A stretch of DNA of 64,000 bases. It comes from Linyphia triangularis (taxonomy: Eukaryota; Arthropoda; Arachnida; Araneae; Linyphiidae). The stretch spans positions 558,001 to 622,000 of the forward strand of contig OZ021722.1 in assembly GCA_963978545.1 (NCBI GenBank). Reading direction: 5' to 3'. The notes beneath the pieces were generated by a model, which did not search any database, was not told the DNA's origin, and saw nothing but the letters and a program-made list of their open reading frames with translations. The position numbers and the translations under genes are program-made. Shown here piece by piece: positions 47,301 through 62,100 of this stretch (position 1 is the stretch's first letter; each line of letters starts with the position of its first letter).

Positions 47301-50300
47301 AACTGGGACACATAAAAATGCACCTTTTACACGACGTTGTTTTACGAATCTCAATACTCGGAGATCTTGATCACTTGCTACTATTTTGTAACGATTATTA
47401 TTTTATTGCGCGGTCAAGAAGCTCCCCGACCGCGACTCGAACCCAGGTCCAATGGTTGTGAATTTACTGGCCATGCTTCTTGGCAATGAAAGGGCATAAA
47501 TTATTGAAAACAAAATGTATTAAATGCACATGATTCTTGCGAATTCTTTAAAAATTGTGTTAATTTAGACATATTTTCTTTCTTTAACTTTACGATTCAA
47601 ATGGTATTTCACAATTTAAAAACCGTTCAATTTATTTCACTTTTAACGGAATAATATATGATGTATTAGATTCAGTGTTATTATCAAAATTCCATTGGAT
47701 TAGTTTATGGGCAAAGGACACTTCTTTCTAACTTTAGCATATGATATTAAAAATAACATTTAAGTCCCTACAAAGTAATAATTATTTTAACATATATGGG
47801 GCATGTACTATAAATAATATCATACATGAACATATACAATAAAAAATAACATGCATGGGTATATACTATAAAATAATAACATACATGGTCATATACTATA
47901 CAGAATAACGTACATGAGTATATACTATAAACAATAACATACGTGGGCATATACTGCAAATCTTCCCGAAAAAACAGCTGGAAGTTGTAAAAAAAAAAAC
48001 GCCGTCAGCCAAAAAAAGTTCTGAAATCTAATGTTTGCCGTCAAGCGGCCACGTATAGTTTTTTTGGGATCCTTGTACACAATGTACGAATGGGGTACTT
48101 GTACATAGGCAATCAGAACTTAGCAGACTAGAATTATTTAGGATTAATCTCATTTCATTTGCTTCAGCTACTTTTCACTGAATTTAGATTAATTTTATAA
48201 AAACTCTAGCTTGCCAAGTACTGATTGCCTATGTACAGTAACCCCCACCAAAAAAAAAAAAAAAAAAAATCAGAATGATGGCTATATCTTTGGTTCTAAT
48301 TATCGTAGAATCTTAGGGTTTGCACCAAAATGTTTTGCTTCTTTGCTTCAAAATGTTTGCTTTGTCTATATATCTGATGCAATTTTGTTTATCTTAAGCG
48401 ACCGTTTACTATGTAAAAGTAACGCTATCTTCGAAAATTTCAATACGAACCCTTATTTTTTATCATTTCATTCGATTTAGAATACATCATTTACTCAATA
48501 TAACAAATTTCAATGCATTATGTTGAAAAGTACGTCACTTAAGAGCGAAAATGTTTTGATCATATTTTGAACGATCTTCAGGGAGAATTTCCATAAAACG
48601 AAAGGGTTTCTTAAGGTTCTACTTCACAGTGGGAGAAATTGAACGGTCAGTGCAGCGTTTCAAGACGTTAAAAAATACAAATATTAGTCTAAAATTGCAT
48701 AGAAACTACTTGGATTTATAGTGTCTTGTTTAAGATTAATACAAAAATAGCAAGTAAATGCAAAAGTAACATAACTTATTTACAACATTAAAGATGTGCA
48801 TTCTTCACACGAAATAAATAAAGTATCGAAAACTGTAATTACAGAAGTATAACGTATACTACTGATAATTAGAAAATTAATAAATATAAAATGTAGGCAT
48901 TAGTAAACAGTATTCAGCAAAGCGTGATTATTTTACAGAAACATTTCACTGTAAACACAAATGTAACTTGATCGTTGAAATTATTTATAAAATGAAAAAA
49001 TTACATGATTCAGTAAAATTTGTATAGGATAACTTATTGAAATTGCTTAAAAAATGTTGTTTTAAACAAATGTAATTTAAGAAAGCAAATTTTTTTAAAA
49101 AAGGACAATGTTGAAAATCACACAAAACATATTTTTCACGATTCCAAACACGTTAGACAGATTAAAAAATATATATATAAAAAATAAAGCTGTTTTGTTT
49201 GTATAAAATAATATATATATATATATATATTTTTTTTTATATAATTTCAAGAAATTCTGTTCCGATTCACCCCGCTGTTCCTATTCACCCCATTTTACGA
49301 TAATTGAACGTTGTGCGATTTTCCACACCTAAAGTTTATCTTGAATTAATCTTTGATAGTTTTCAAAAGTAGTTCAAAAGTGAGCGTATTTTACATTTTC
49401 GCTAAAAAATCGAGAACTCAGAGTCAAAATAGAAAGAAAAAAATTGTGGGAGGGGTTTAGACAATGGTATATCTAATAAAAGCAAAAAATATATATATTT
49501 CTATTAAAAAAAAATTAAATTGTTTTATTAATTAATAATTAATTATTATAAAAGAAATTGATGCCAAAGTTGACTGCTATTTATGTTTGGCCATTTAAAC
49601 AAACTATCTTTTGAAAAAAAAAATTACTGAAATATAATAATTTAAGTATGTATGGCCAAAAAACCAACTTTTTTATTTAACAACTAGCTAAATACCCGTG
49701 CTTCGTTACGAAATTTTAACATGTGCAATGTTTTAGCTAGCTGTAAGGTCTCGCGTTGCGGAAATCTGTCATTCATGTATATGACCCAGTTTTTGGCGCT
49801 TCGCTTGCATGAAGGTTCATCACTACGCAAAATCGAGCTCGCTCCGTTCGCTAAATTAATTAAAAAGAAACTAAATAAAAATTTAAAATTCTGTTTTTCA
49901 TAAGTCCAATTAGAAGGCTAAAACTACTTATGTTGAAAATTTCAGAGCTGTTGCCCTATTAGTATTCGTTTTGTAAAATGTTTATTAATTAATTAAAAAA
50001 GAACTAATTAAAATTTTAACATTATGTTTATGATGCATAAAATTAGAAGGCCAAAACTACTTATGCTGAAAATTTCAGAGCTCTACTCCAATTTTAAGTA
50101 GGTTTCTATAAATCCACAGACAGATAGACAGACAGACACACAGCTTGTTTTATTATTATAGATGATAGTCTTCCTTATCTTAGTCATCGAACATTACCAA
50201 TTTATGCACACACAAAAATTCTGTCTTCCACAAACCAAGATGCGTCTCAAATACAACAGAAAATCTCAGTTTAAATTAACAAAACCCCTTTTTCTAATAC

Positions 50301-53300
50301 ATTGTAATGAATGAGGGAACCGTCCCTGCATTTTGTGTGCGAGGGCGGCCTCACACGTTGGCTCCCGAAAATGGGAACGCGTGTAAACGGAGGGTGACCT
50401 CCGTCCCAACCATGCTCTTACTTTGCCCGGATTCGAACCGGGACACAGAGGAACTGCAGAGCTCTACGCTAACCACTATACCACTGCGCGGCGACCACTC
50501 ATGCTGATAAATAGGCAGATTTCATTTGCACATTTTGGATTGCTGAAATTTAAAGTTTGGAGTCGATTTTCAATACCTTCTCTCTCTTTTTTTTTTTTTT
50601 TATTTATTATTATTTTATTATTATTATTTTTTTTTTTAGTTCTGAAATGATTTTTGGAAAATTTTTATGTATACGGATACTTCTGAAATAACTTTTTTAA
50701 ATAGATTCCTTATACAAAAACGATTTAATAGCAAGTTACATTGGATTTTAATAACGAATTAATAATAATTTTATTAATAGTATTGATATTTCTTTAATTA
50801 ATAAATAGTTTATAATATTAATATTTTTATTTATGGGTGAGGAATTTGTAATATAAATATTTTACTTTATTAGAAATGAATTATTATTATTTGTTTATCT
50901 TTTTTAGTAATGAATAAATAATATTAATACTTTCATTTATTACTAACTAGCTGAATACCCGTGCTGCGATACGAAATTTTACCATTAGCATTTTAGCGAT
51001 CAAAAGACATTCATGTATTCTACACTTCAGACGTTTGCTCCCATTTCAATCCCTACAAATTGATTAATCAAAATATGAACTTCCTTTGTTGACATTTTAA
51101 ACGAAATTTATAATTGTGAATAGTAAATTGGAATAGTTTATTGTGTTTATGTTTGCTCTTAGTTCTAAATTTCAAAGTAGTAGCTGTATTGGAATTGAGA
51201 CATTAAGTTAATCCTCGTATAGTTTCAATGTTGCGTCGACTTTTCCTCCCTTAAAAATTCGTTAATCGATATTGGAATGACTTATTTTTTTAACATTTGC
51301 CCTTTTAACATTTGCACCAAATATCAGAAATATGACTACATTAGAAGAGGAACATTCGGATATCCCTCGTTTGGAACATTTAACCCCTTTTTGACCCTTT
51401 AAAGTTGGTTAATCGAGAACGGAATAGCTTACTTTTTCTATGTTTAATCTTTTTTGACATGTGTACCAATTTTCCGAGTTGTGACCAAATGGGAAGTGGG
51501 ACATTCGAATATCCCTAGTTTGGAACGTTTAACGCCTTTTGCAAACCTTAAGTGGGTTAATCGAGATCGGAATAGCTTACTTTTTCTTCGTTTGTCTTTA
51601 TTGATATTCGCACCAATTTTTAGAGTTGTGACGAAATGAGAAGTAGGACATTCGAATGTCCCTCGTTTGGAACGTGTAACCCCTTTTCGACCCCTTAAAG
51701 TGGGTTAATCGAGATCGGAATAGCTTACTTTTTCTATTTTTACCGTTGTTAATATTTGTACCAATTTTTAGAGTTGTGACCAAATGGGAAGTAGGATATT
51801 CTAATGCCCCTCGTTTGGAACGTTTAACCCCTTTTCGACCCCTTAAAGTGGGTTAATCGATCGGAATAGCTTACTTTTTCTATTTTTACCATTGTTGATA
51901 TTTGTGTCGATTTTCAGAGTTGTGACTATGTGGGAAGGGAGAGAATTAGTGATGAGTGAGTCAGTGAATGAGTGAGTGAGTGAGGGCTTTGCCTTATATA
52001 TATAGATAATTTATCATTTTCTTTTTATCATTTAAATTACAAACCATTCATTAGAAAATTACGAATTTTTGTATTTCAACTTTTTTTTGGATGCTGAATC
52101 CAAATATGGGATAATATTATGAGGTTGCTATTGAACTTTTTAAAGTTTGGTTCTGTTTTAATATGTAGATGACCCCTCATGACAAAAAAAAAACTACATG
52201 CAGTTACTAAAAATCTTCCACGATTTACAATGGTACCTTTTGTTTGTTATTTCAACAATTAGAGCACAAGATATAGCCAGCGTTCTGATTTTTTTTTTTT
52301 TTTTTGGTGGGGGAGGGGGGGTACTGTATAAGTATCCCATTCTTTCATTGTGTAAAGGACCCCAAAAAAACTAAACGCTGCCGGAAAACATTAGATTTCA
52401 TAACTTTTTTTTTTTGGCTGATTAGGGGGTTTTTATACAACGTCTAGTTCGTTTGTTTTTTGGGAAGATATCAATTCTTTTTGTAGAGTTTGCTAACTTA
52501 ACTGCAGTCGAGCCCTGCTTTCCATTAATCATTAAAAGAGCATCCCTTAAAAAAAATTCAAGGTTTTCAGTTACTCACACATTAAGTCAAAATACTTTTT
52601 TTAAATGATTAATTGCATTTTATTCACAAAAATTCGGTTTTAACCATCGCCAAATACGACAACATAATCTTAACACTTTGCCATCGCATGACTAATGTCG
52701 CTTTGAGTAATCTCCGCACAACATATTTAATACGCAATAACGTCACACTTGATTATAAAAATTCAAAGACTAGAAGTGTGGAACAATGCACTACTTTCAA
52801 TTACACTTTAATACTGGTCATAGCATCTAAGTTTGACATAGATCGGTGTAATTTACTATTTTTGCTTTCTTATTTTCAATACTCAAAAAAAAAAAAAATT
52901 GCCAGGCGATATTTTTGATAATAATTATTACAATGCCAAAATAAAAAATAAACACTGCCATAATTGCGAAATTTGCAATATGTTTTTTGGTAATAAGCAA
53001 TAAGTAATTTTTTTTCTTTTTTCTAAGTACACTGTTTAAATAGTTCAACTTTAAGTATCAAAGTCACTTCTTGAAATTGAGAAAAAGATGAATATCCGAA
53101 ATCCATTGACCTGTTTTAATCAGTCATTATCCGGGCTAAAATTACCTACTTCCTGGATCATTTATGGGGGGTACAGACCCTCTTACGCATTAATTCATAC
53201 AAAAGGCACTTCCACTAATCAATCTAAGAGGAATAAAAAAAAAGTATCGTCTGAATATATTAAAGCGTTTAAGATGTAGGCCAGTCTAAAATTCTCAAGC

Positions 53301-56300
53301 ATCGGGATAATTTCCGGGTGATACAGACCCTCCTACCCATCAAAACATACAAAAGGCGCTTCCTCTAATCAAGCTGAGAAGAATAAAAAGAAAATGGTCA
53401 AAATTCATCAAATAGTTTTGGCTGTAGCCCTGGCTAAAGGTTTAGTCAGATCCAGAAGAATTAGAAGAACGAAGTTCCAGTGACTTTGTCGAATTTAAAA
53501 GGATTTTTTTACCATGTTCCCTTGTTCAATGTTAACAATTATGTTATTATTTTTCGGGGCCATCGTGCCCCATTGTGCCCATTTTGCCATCGTGTTGCTA
53601 CAGGTGAGTACCCATGACAACACGATGGCAAAAAAATTAGGGTTCTAGCTATAACAGAAGCTGAGCTGTGAGAGGTCGAAAAGGGGCCTAAGCTCTGTCA
53701 ACCACTTGCATGTCTGCCTCTTTGTTATCGGACTTGGCGGCAGAACACTACCGCGTTCCTAGAAATAACATACATGAACATACACTATAGTGAGTACTCG
53801 TAAGGTTATCTTCAAAGGGAGGATTAAAGTATAAGATATGTAACGTTTTAAAATCTACAAACATTTTCAATTTTCAATCGGAGATTTTCCTTTAATAATT
53901 GTAATTAGTTGATTTGCGGTTGCAAAATAAAAAACACTAATTGTCTATCCATATTTGCACTAAGAATTATTTTAAACTGACTGCTCTTGTTTTATTACTT
54001 ATTCAAACAGAAAATAGATCACCTCTTGTTTTAACTAAGAAATAAACATGATGGTATTTCAATCAATAAGTTTAAGGTTTAATTTTTCAGGATTTCCCGC
54101 CTTTATTTTAAAACTATTGTGATTAAAGGAAATTTATTGAAATTCTGCTCATAATTTTCAAATATTGACAAAAAAATTACATTAATAATTTTTTTAATTA
54201 TTAATTTTTTTTATTTCATGCTAATGAAATACTATTAAAATCAACTCAAAAACTAACTAAATACTAACTCAAAATATTGTGAGCTTGCGTGTCAACGAAT
54301 GAAAAATGTACTCGTATTGATATTTCATTTGCCTGATCACCATCTCAGCTGAAGGCTCCCTTTACAGTGTTGAGGAACTGACGACTAGAAATTGAAAACG
54401 ACCTAAGTCCAAAAAGAAGAAAAAATTTCAGGACAGCCGAAAAATAAACAACATTTGCACTGGCACTTAAGGCTACGACTAAGTACCAGATTGAATTTGA
54501 ACTATTGCTACTGGAGTTCGCACTTTGGGAGTTCTCCAGTTTGTTTAGCTTGGTCTTTAAGACATTTTTTCGCAAAAAAAAAAAAAAAAAAAAGATTTTC
54601 GATATTTTTGGTACTTAGGTCGTTTTCCATTTCTAGTCCTCAATTGTTCCAAAACGACGAAAAAATATTTCCTTACGATTCCATTCGTATGTGCGCACTT
54701 AAAACGTACAGGGGTGGTTGTATACTCAGTTGTAACAATGAATATTTTGAAGAGTGAACAACCCATCACAGTTTGATTTCTATTGAATACATTATTGAGG
54801 TGCACCATTTGGTAAATAAGTTACATTTCAACTTATGCACCCTTATTTTTAACACATTTGTGGAAACTTTTAGGAGCATAATCCATAAATCTTCTTAGAA
54901 TCTCAACTGGAACATTTGCAAACACTTGCACACTTTGGGCTAAGGAACAAGTTAAAACCGAGGGATATAAACAGCCTTGAGCAAAGTATCCGTGAAGCGT
55001 GCTCATGTGGGTGTCCCTAAAAGATTCCACAAATGTGTTAAAAATACGGGAGAATACGATGAAATGTAACTTATTAATCAAATACTGCACCTTGATAATG
55101 CATTTAATGGGAATAAAACTGTGTGATAGGTTGTTTACTCTTTGAAATATTCATTGGTAAAAATAGGTACTGACAATACAACCACCCAGTAGATTGTTTA
55201 TTTCCGTATCATACAGAAATATGGGATAAAAATAAACGCCTTAATTGATTCAGGTAAACCAAACTTACTGATTCGGGACATCGATGTAAAGGAGAAGTAA
55301 GTTAATTCGAATCAGATCGGTGCTTAGCGAGAAAAACTAGCAGTAAGAAACGGCTAAAGTAGGTTAATATAATAAGACGGTTTTTTTTCCCTAACCGTAT
55401 AAGTAATATGTACGTCAAATTGTTTAATTCATAAAACAGACAGTTGCGTCTGAATTCATATTGTTATGAATTTTTTCTCAGAGGAATTGATGACACAGTT
55501 CCTACCAAATAAACACTATAATTTATTCTTCTTTCGAATGCTTACAAACTTTTCCGAAAAACGGTTAGCCGACCAAACGGTATAGTGGTTAGCATGCTGG
55601 CTTCTAGACCGCGAGGTTGCGGGTTCGAGTCCCGTGTTTGGCATGGGTGTTTGTAAATGTATGTTGGTTTGTTAAATGACGAAATGTTTCGGCGCATTAT
55701 AGCCCTCGTGATGCTGACGGCGCCAGATAATCTGAATACAACCAACCGAAAAACGGTTACACAACGAAGAGTGAACAAAAGGTCCGATTTTTTCAAAACT
55801 GTCTAAAACTCGAGTGATCCAAGATTTTAATCCGCAGTCGTATTTATGTTAACGCTTGGGAACTTTTTCGAAAAATACATTCAACCAATGACTGAATGGA
55901 AGCGCCTCGATTGATTGAGATGTTCTCGCCTTTTTTCAAACCTGTATTATCGCTATAAACAAATGAAATAAAATAGAAAATAAATACATCAGAATTTGCA
56001 ATTGTATACAGAAAATGTGTGTAACAATATTTATTAGTTCATTTATGAATGTATAAAATATTCTTAGGTTTGTGGGTTGACATACCAGAGGTGGACCCAA
56101 AATATGTGAGCCCTCTTGTGAGGAAATTTTACTTCAAATCAACGACAGATACCAAAACCAATGGGAAATTTTTTCCAGAGGTAAGTGGATAATCCTTCAT
56201 GACAATCTTATTATTTCAATACATTTGACATACATTAATATTCTTTGTTTGAATAATGTCAAACTACTTTCCCAATCGTATTTTATAACTAGTGCAATGC

Positions 56301-59161
56301 TTTCCCAATCATATTGCTTGCCACAATAAAGGATTTTTTTTCCAGATATTAAAACAATAATCTGTCGCGTTCTCAAGGTCGCCCGATGGAGATTGCAATC
56401 AGACTTATTTTTCAAGCTCAGTGAAAGCACTTCGCTGTAGATAACCGTTGTTATATTCGTGCGTCTTAAATTTTTGATATTTAAAATATCTATGGTATGG
56501 ACTCGGATTATGAACTTATCCTTCTTGAAACTGAAAACCTTGAGCTACAAGGTATAATGATTTCAAAACCGTGAACTGAAATGTGATTCTAAATGGAATC
56601 ACGTTGCACTGTAGATCACTAACAAGAGCACGGCTTGTGCACAATTTGAAGCTGCATAAAAAGAAGAGACATGAAATGTGTGACCTTAGCCGAAGTCATG
56701 TCTTTCAAATGATCCAAAAATAAAAACAAACATGTTCAAGAAAAAGATGTAATTTGTCATGTACATAGTACAGTCAAAAACCTTAAAAGCGAAATCGCTT
56801 AAGACTAAATTCCGTTTAACACGAAGTAAAAGCAGTTCTCTATACGATGAAATTTAAACTTAGCGTTCATTTAATCGTTTACACGAATATTCGATTACAC
56901 GAAATTTTCATATTGGAATCCCGCTTAAGACGAAAAACAATTTGCTCTTTAAACTAGAAACCTTGCAACGTTTACAGGACAATTTTACAGGCAGCGGGAC
57001 AATACTTCTAAATCATTAAAAGCGGCAAACCTATTTTTTTTTTAAATGTTTTATTAAAAACTTAAGCAAAATTCAATAACAGACTTCTTCAAGTAATAAG
57101 TTAAGGTAAATACGCTTTATTCCTAATGTATGTTTTGGATGAGTGTGTCTAGGGAGAGGGGTCAATAATGAGACAGTTTCGCCTTTGCACTGATTTTTAA
57201 TGAAGCATTAGGTTGATTACAAGACAGGCTGCCTTAATTAAGGTCTCGCGTGCTTCAAACAGGCCTGAAGGGATCAATCGCCGATCAAACAAAATCGCCT
57301 GGAGTACCGCTATCTCTCCGGAATCCTCTGCCGTCCATATCAATTGGCGGCGCTGTTGACGTGGGGGTCGGATGTAATTAAGCCTTGCATAATAAGTGTT
57401 CAAACAAACATCAGTATTCAATACACATATATCAAGTAGTTTAAATCTGCATAAATTAGATGACAAAGTTTTTAGACGAAATTCGGCTAACGGGGAAAAT
57501 GTCGGTGGCCTCCATCGACTTCACGGGGTTTGAATTTATAACCAAAAAAAAATCCCACACTTGCATTTAGCCTTATCTCAGAAAATGATGTTTGATCGCT
57601 GAAGGTACATTTTGAGACACTCTGTTCTCCACATCATAAGAGAAGCACGAGAGTGTTAGATATATACTTCCTCTTTAACTTCTCTAGTTTGGTATTTAGG
57701 TTTGTGTTACTTAAACTGCTGTTCTTTTAATATTGGAACTAAATCCTAAAGTAATAAACGAATTCTGATCAGTGGTTTTCTGATTGTATCATATCTAGGA
57801 CATGTCAGAAAGTACACCTGTAAAAAAGTTCAATGCACTCTTTCTCTTAGGGTCATTTTGTTTGCATTAAATCTTCTGGTCCAATACTAAACTATAAAAT
57901 GCTACTCATAAAAAAAGATTTACTCTAATAAATCCATAATAACATAGACGTTACATTTCTGAACACACAATCATTAAATGTATTTATTCACTATACTTTC
58001 CTAAAGGGTTTTTTTTATGTTACCTTTCGTACCATAAAACTCGTCTTTTTAGTTTGGTCTCTCAAGAAAATCGTCTGTTGAGCTAGGTAAGTAGTATATA
58101 GTGAATAATAGTTAGGTAAGTAAAATACTAACCTTATACAGTGGGTAAAAAAGGTCACCGTACGGAAGCCAAAGTTACAAATAAATTAGCATAATTTCTA
58201 TTCTTTTACTTCATATCTTCATTCAGTAACTACTGAAATATATTTAATTTGGTTCTTTAACCCTTAAATGCATATTGTTGCCTTTTCGATACATTCCTTA
58301 AATGCGTAGAATGTAGATCTCTTTATGTAGTAACCTTTGCAGAGTGTTTTTATTTTACCGGAACTATTTTATCGTTTTCGAACGCAACTATAATCTTTGA
58401 CAGTTTATTTCTTACATAAAAAGTAATAAAAACACACAGGAAAAAGTATTTAAATTTAAATATTTGGGAGATGTTGCTAAAAGTGAGCGTACGCTATAAG
58501 ATACTACTATTACTACTACTACTACAAATTGCTCAAACACGTATGGTTGGAATCGTAAAAAACAATTTCTAAGAAATGGCTCAAACGATTTTGATTGAAA
58601 TTTCTGTGCTAATGCCTCTTAAGGTGTTCTAATTGCTCCATGAAAAAATTGCCCAAAATACAGAAATTCAGACCACTTTTATTTAAATAAGTGACAATAT
58701 TAATGCAATGACCAATATTATAACGTAATTGAAAGTTGTGCGATGTTCTACACCCCTAGTCTTTTACTTTCAATCAGATACACATAATACATTTTTTCTA
58801 TATAATTTTTTTTTTTTTTTTTTTTTTTTTGAGATCAGGATGTTCCAAAACGTGGAGAAATGCAAAAAAAAATCGTGTTTTTTTTTCCCTTGACCGAACA
58901 CTATACCCTTTGATCAAAATTGTTGTGGTTGTGCCTCATAAGGTGTTCTAAACATCCCCACTAAGTAAAAACATCCCTCTAAGTAATTCCCTTAAAATGC
59001 TTTAATTGTGTAAAAAGTTAAAAAATGAATGCCTTCAACACAGTTCTCTTTGCTTGAACATAGCTCATCAACAATCGGGGTTTTTTTTTTTCTCCTCTTT
59101 TCAGTTTCACGTATAAGAAAGGATAATATAAGAATTACCGAAAAACATATCGCCAAAATCA

Positions 59162-59197
<36 letters not shown>

Positions 59198-62100
59198 AAA
59201 ATATAAAAATGGTAAATGACTTAAATCCACGTCAGTATTATAGTGTACTTGAAAGTTTTTGCGATGTTCCATACCCCTAGTTAGTTTAGTCTCTCTACAA
59301 AACTCGTCTGTTCAGTTAGATTAAATAGCTAGCAAACAAAAAAAAATGTATGTAATGAAGTTGTACCCACGAAGGTATATGTTGAGTTACCATCTTATTT
59401 TTCTATAAATAATTCTATTACTATAAATTGTGTTTTCTCTGTGTGTTTGTGTCATTTCTCTTACGATGGATGATGTAATTCAGAAAAAAAATTCCATTCT
59501 TCTTTCAAAAGACTAGTTTTCAATGCTTACAAATGACAGCATATTTAACGCACTTCACATTTTTTTAAAAAATAGTCAAGGTAAACAATAAATCTCCCAA
59601 TGAAGATTTTTTTTTTTTACTTCAAAAACTTATTCTCGTATACCAAGACAATATTAAACTTATTTACTGACAACACGCTTCGAAGTAGACTAGGGGTGTG
59701 GAACATCGGACAACTTTCAATTACACTATAATATTAGTCATTGCATTTAAATTTGAAATGAAGTTTTATTTACCGTTTTCATATTTTCACTCTTTTAAAT
59801 AAAAATGGCCAGAGCGGCAATATTTTTGGCTTTTTCATGGGTAAAAAGAAAATACACCAAAATGGATTGGCGATGTTATTCGGATTGAATAACATCGCAT
59901 TGAATTGAATTGTCTTTTCTTGTGCTTGATACAGAAGTTTTTTAGCTACTGCTGAAAAAATTGATTTTTCCACGATTTCAATCTTGTGCGCATGCGCGAT
60001 TTTGACAAAAACCATGGCCTACGGCCATGGGTAAGTCCCATGGCCACCATTTACCCCCACACCAAATTTAAACATTATAGGTCAATTGTGTGTTTTTTTT
60101 TATCGGGAGTTATGCTCATCACTTAGACACATGAACAGACATTTTTTCTATACTACTTTTTTAAAATAAGGGTTGTTCCTTCCGATAGCTTAGTGTATGG
60201 ATATTTGTAAAAAATCGACGAGTTGTTAAAAAACCACTCATAATCCAAAACGAATGAATATAAAAAGTTATGTGGTACTGCGCAATCCTTCTGCGCATCA
60301 CAATTACACGGGTGTTCCAAAACGTGTAGAAATACTTAAAAAATCAATTTTACTGAATGCTATACTTTTATTACCCTTTGTAAATACATGGGAAATTAAA
60401 AGTAAAAAATGGTGAAACATCGTAAATCCTAAAAAAGGCATACTGTTTCAAGGCATGGGTTCATTTCCTGGATATCTTCAAGTTCTAACTAAACTCAAGA
60501 ATAAACTGATGAAACAATAAATGTGGTTATAAATGTTGTCTGGGTAAACAAACTTATCGCGTAGTCTCAATTCCTAGGAATAAGGAAACACAGAGTAGAC
60601 TAACCAACTTAACACTTTGTGGTCCGCTCACGTATTAGTACGTGTTTTTGTCACCACTGTAAGGTGGCCGCTCACGTATTAATACGTGTTAATCTAGTCT
60701 CCGGGCTTTTAGTTCCAAATTAATTCATCGTGGTGCTATTGGGAGCTATTTCTTTGATCAGTTGTGTTCAGGAGTTGTGTGTGTTTCATTGAATGCTTAT
60801 ACCATTCAAATGGCGGCAAAAAGGGCTGGTAAATTTAACGGCTCACAAAATGTTACAATCAGCGTCATCTTAGAATGTGGAACAATCATAATGTGCAATA
60901 TGAGTACTCACTATGCGTCAGTTGCATCGAGCTTTTGTTGATGTTCGTTGTTCCCTCGTCTCCTACTGAGGTAAATAGCACCTTTCGTTACGGCTGAGTG
61001 CGCTGAAAAAGCGTCTTTGCCTTAACATTAAATTGGAAAAATACGGCTTCGTTCAAAAGGAAGAGAAAAATTGATGAGGAAATTCTCGAATTTAAGAATA
61101 GACTGACTAGTACGATTTCATTCCAAACAAAAAAGGACATGTTTCATCCGTCACGTTTTCTATACCATAAAAACATTTGCGGTTAAAAGCACATATTGGA
61201 ACAGCGTATACATTTTCTGAAGCTCTTTAAATATTTTGAATAGCAAATAGGATAACTGAAATAATATTGAGATTGAAAGTGCAGATATCGGAAAATTACA
61301 TTTAACGAAATCTGAAAAGTTTACTTTTCACGTATGATCATATAATCTCGGAATAAGTTTCATTTGAAAAAGTGGTGTTTTCGTCAAAAATTAACCTTTA
61401 AGGGAGGGAGGTACAATTTTAAGAGATTTGAGACACGGTGAAATATGAATCAATATTTAATTTCAATTAATCAATATTTAATTAATTTACTGCATAATTT
61501 GTTTTTTCACATTGCACCAAGTGGGCTCTGCACAGTTTACCAAGCGCACTAGAAATATTAAAAAATTTTCAATAGAGAACAGCATTAGCAAAACGATTCT
61601 AATATACTTTTCAATCAGGTCAGAGTTATCGTACGAAATTCCCTATGCATATAGTCATAGTGAATGGGGGAGGTCAACTGAGCCTAGGTGCTGATTCCAC
61701 TAGGGAATATTGCACCAACCCCTTTATTTTACGACCCCCTGTCAAAGAAAGCCAGATTCCTTAAGAAAGATCAAAAGGCTTTTGACAGGTTCCTCGTGGA
61801 TTGTAATCAAGTTATGTTCCAAGACCTAAGCTTGAGTGCCTAATGTGAAGAAGAGCTTCACATTCAAAAAGTATATGGTAGGTGGTTTCCTCCACCATAT
61901 TGCACTTCCTTCATAAAGGTTTTAAAGATTCCCATTTTATGAAGGTGTTTTCTTAGGTGACAGTGGCCTGTAAGAAATCCAACTATCACTTTCATCTTAT
62001 CCCGGAAGGTTCCTGGACCATGCCTCGCATGTTTTTGATCCGTGGTTTGTTTCCACCTTTTTGTGGTTTCTTTAAGCATTTTTTCTCCTATCACCCTTTT

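Larger units (their letters stand above)
46412..56067 (+). other. Intron 11
   Basis: GT-AG, 9.7 kb. Holds M1 copy f with M2 copy 3 and SINE-A copy 10 nested in it, a 29-bp minisatellite, two RTE-like tails, SINE-C, a tandem repeat, a foldback, a mariner-type MITE and an LTR with SINE-A copy 11. 48490-49190 and 53780-54340 show nothing recognised. Confidence 0.8.

Noticed and set aside
47790..47965. CRISPR-like regular repeat
   Set aside because: 29-bp units are contiguous without unique spacers and drift; it is a minisatellite in a eukaryotic intron.
25311..55745. tRNA genes at each A-box/B-box match
   Set aside because: Heads do not fold into complete cloverleafs, are followed by a shared body and tail, and most have target duplications; they are SINEs.
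57197..57466. Separate minus-strand gene
   Set aside because: No family resemblance, no splice partners found, and surrounded by transposon debris; kept only as a low-confidence note.
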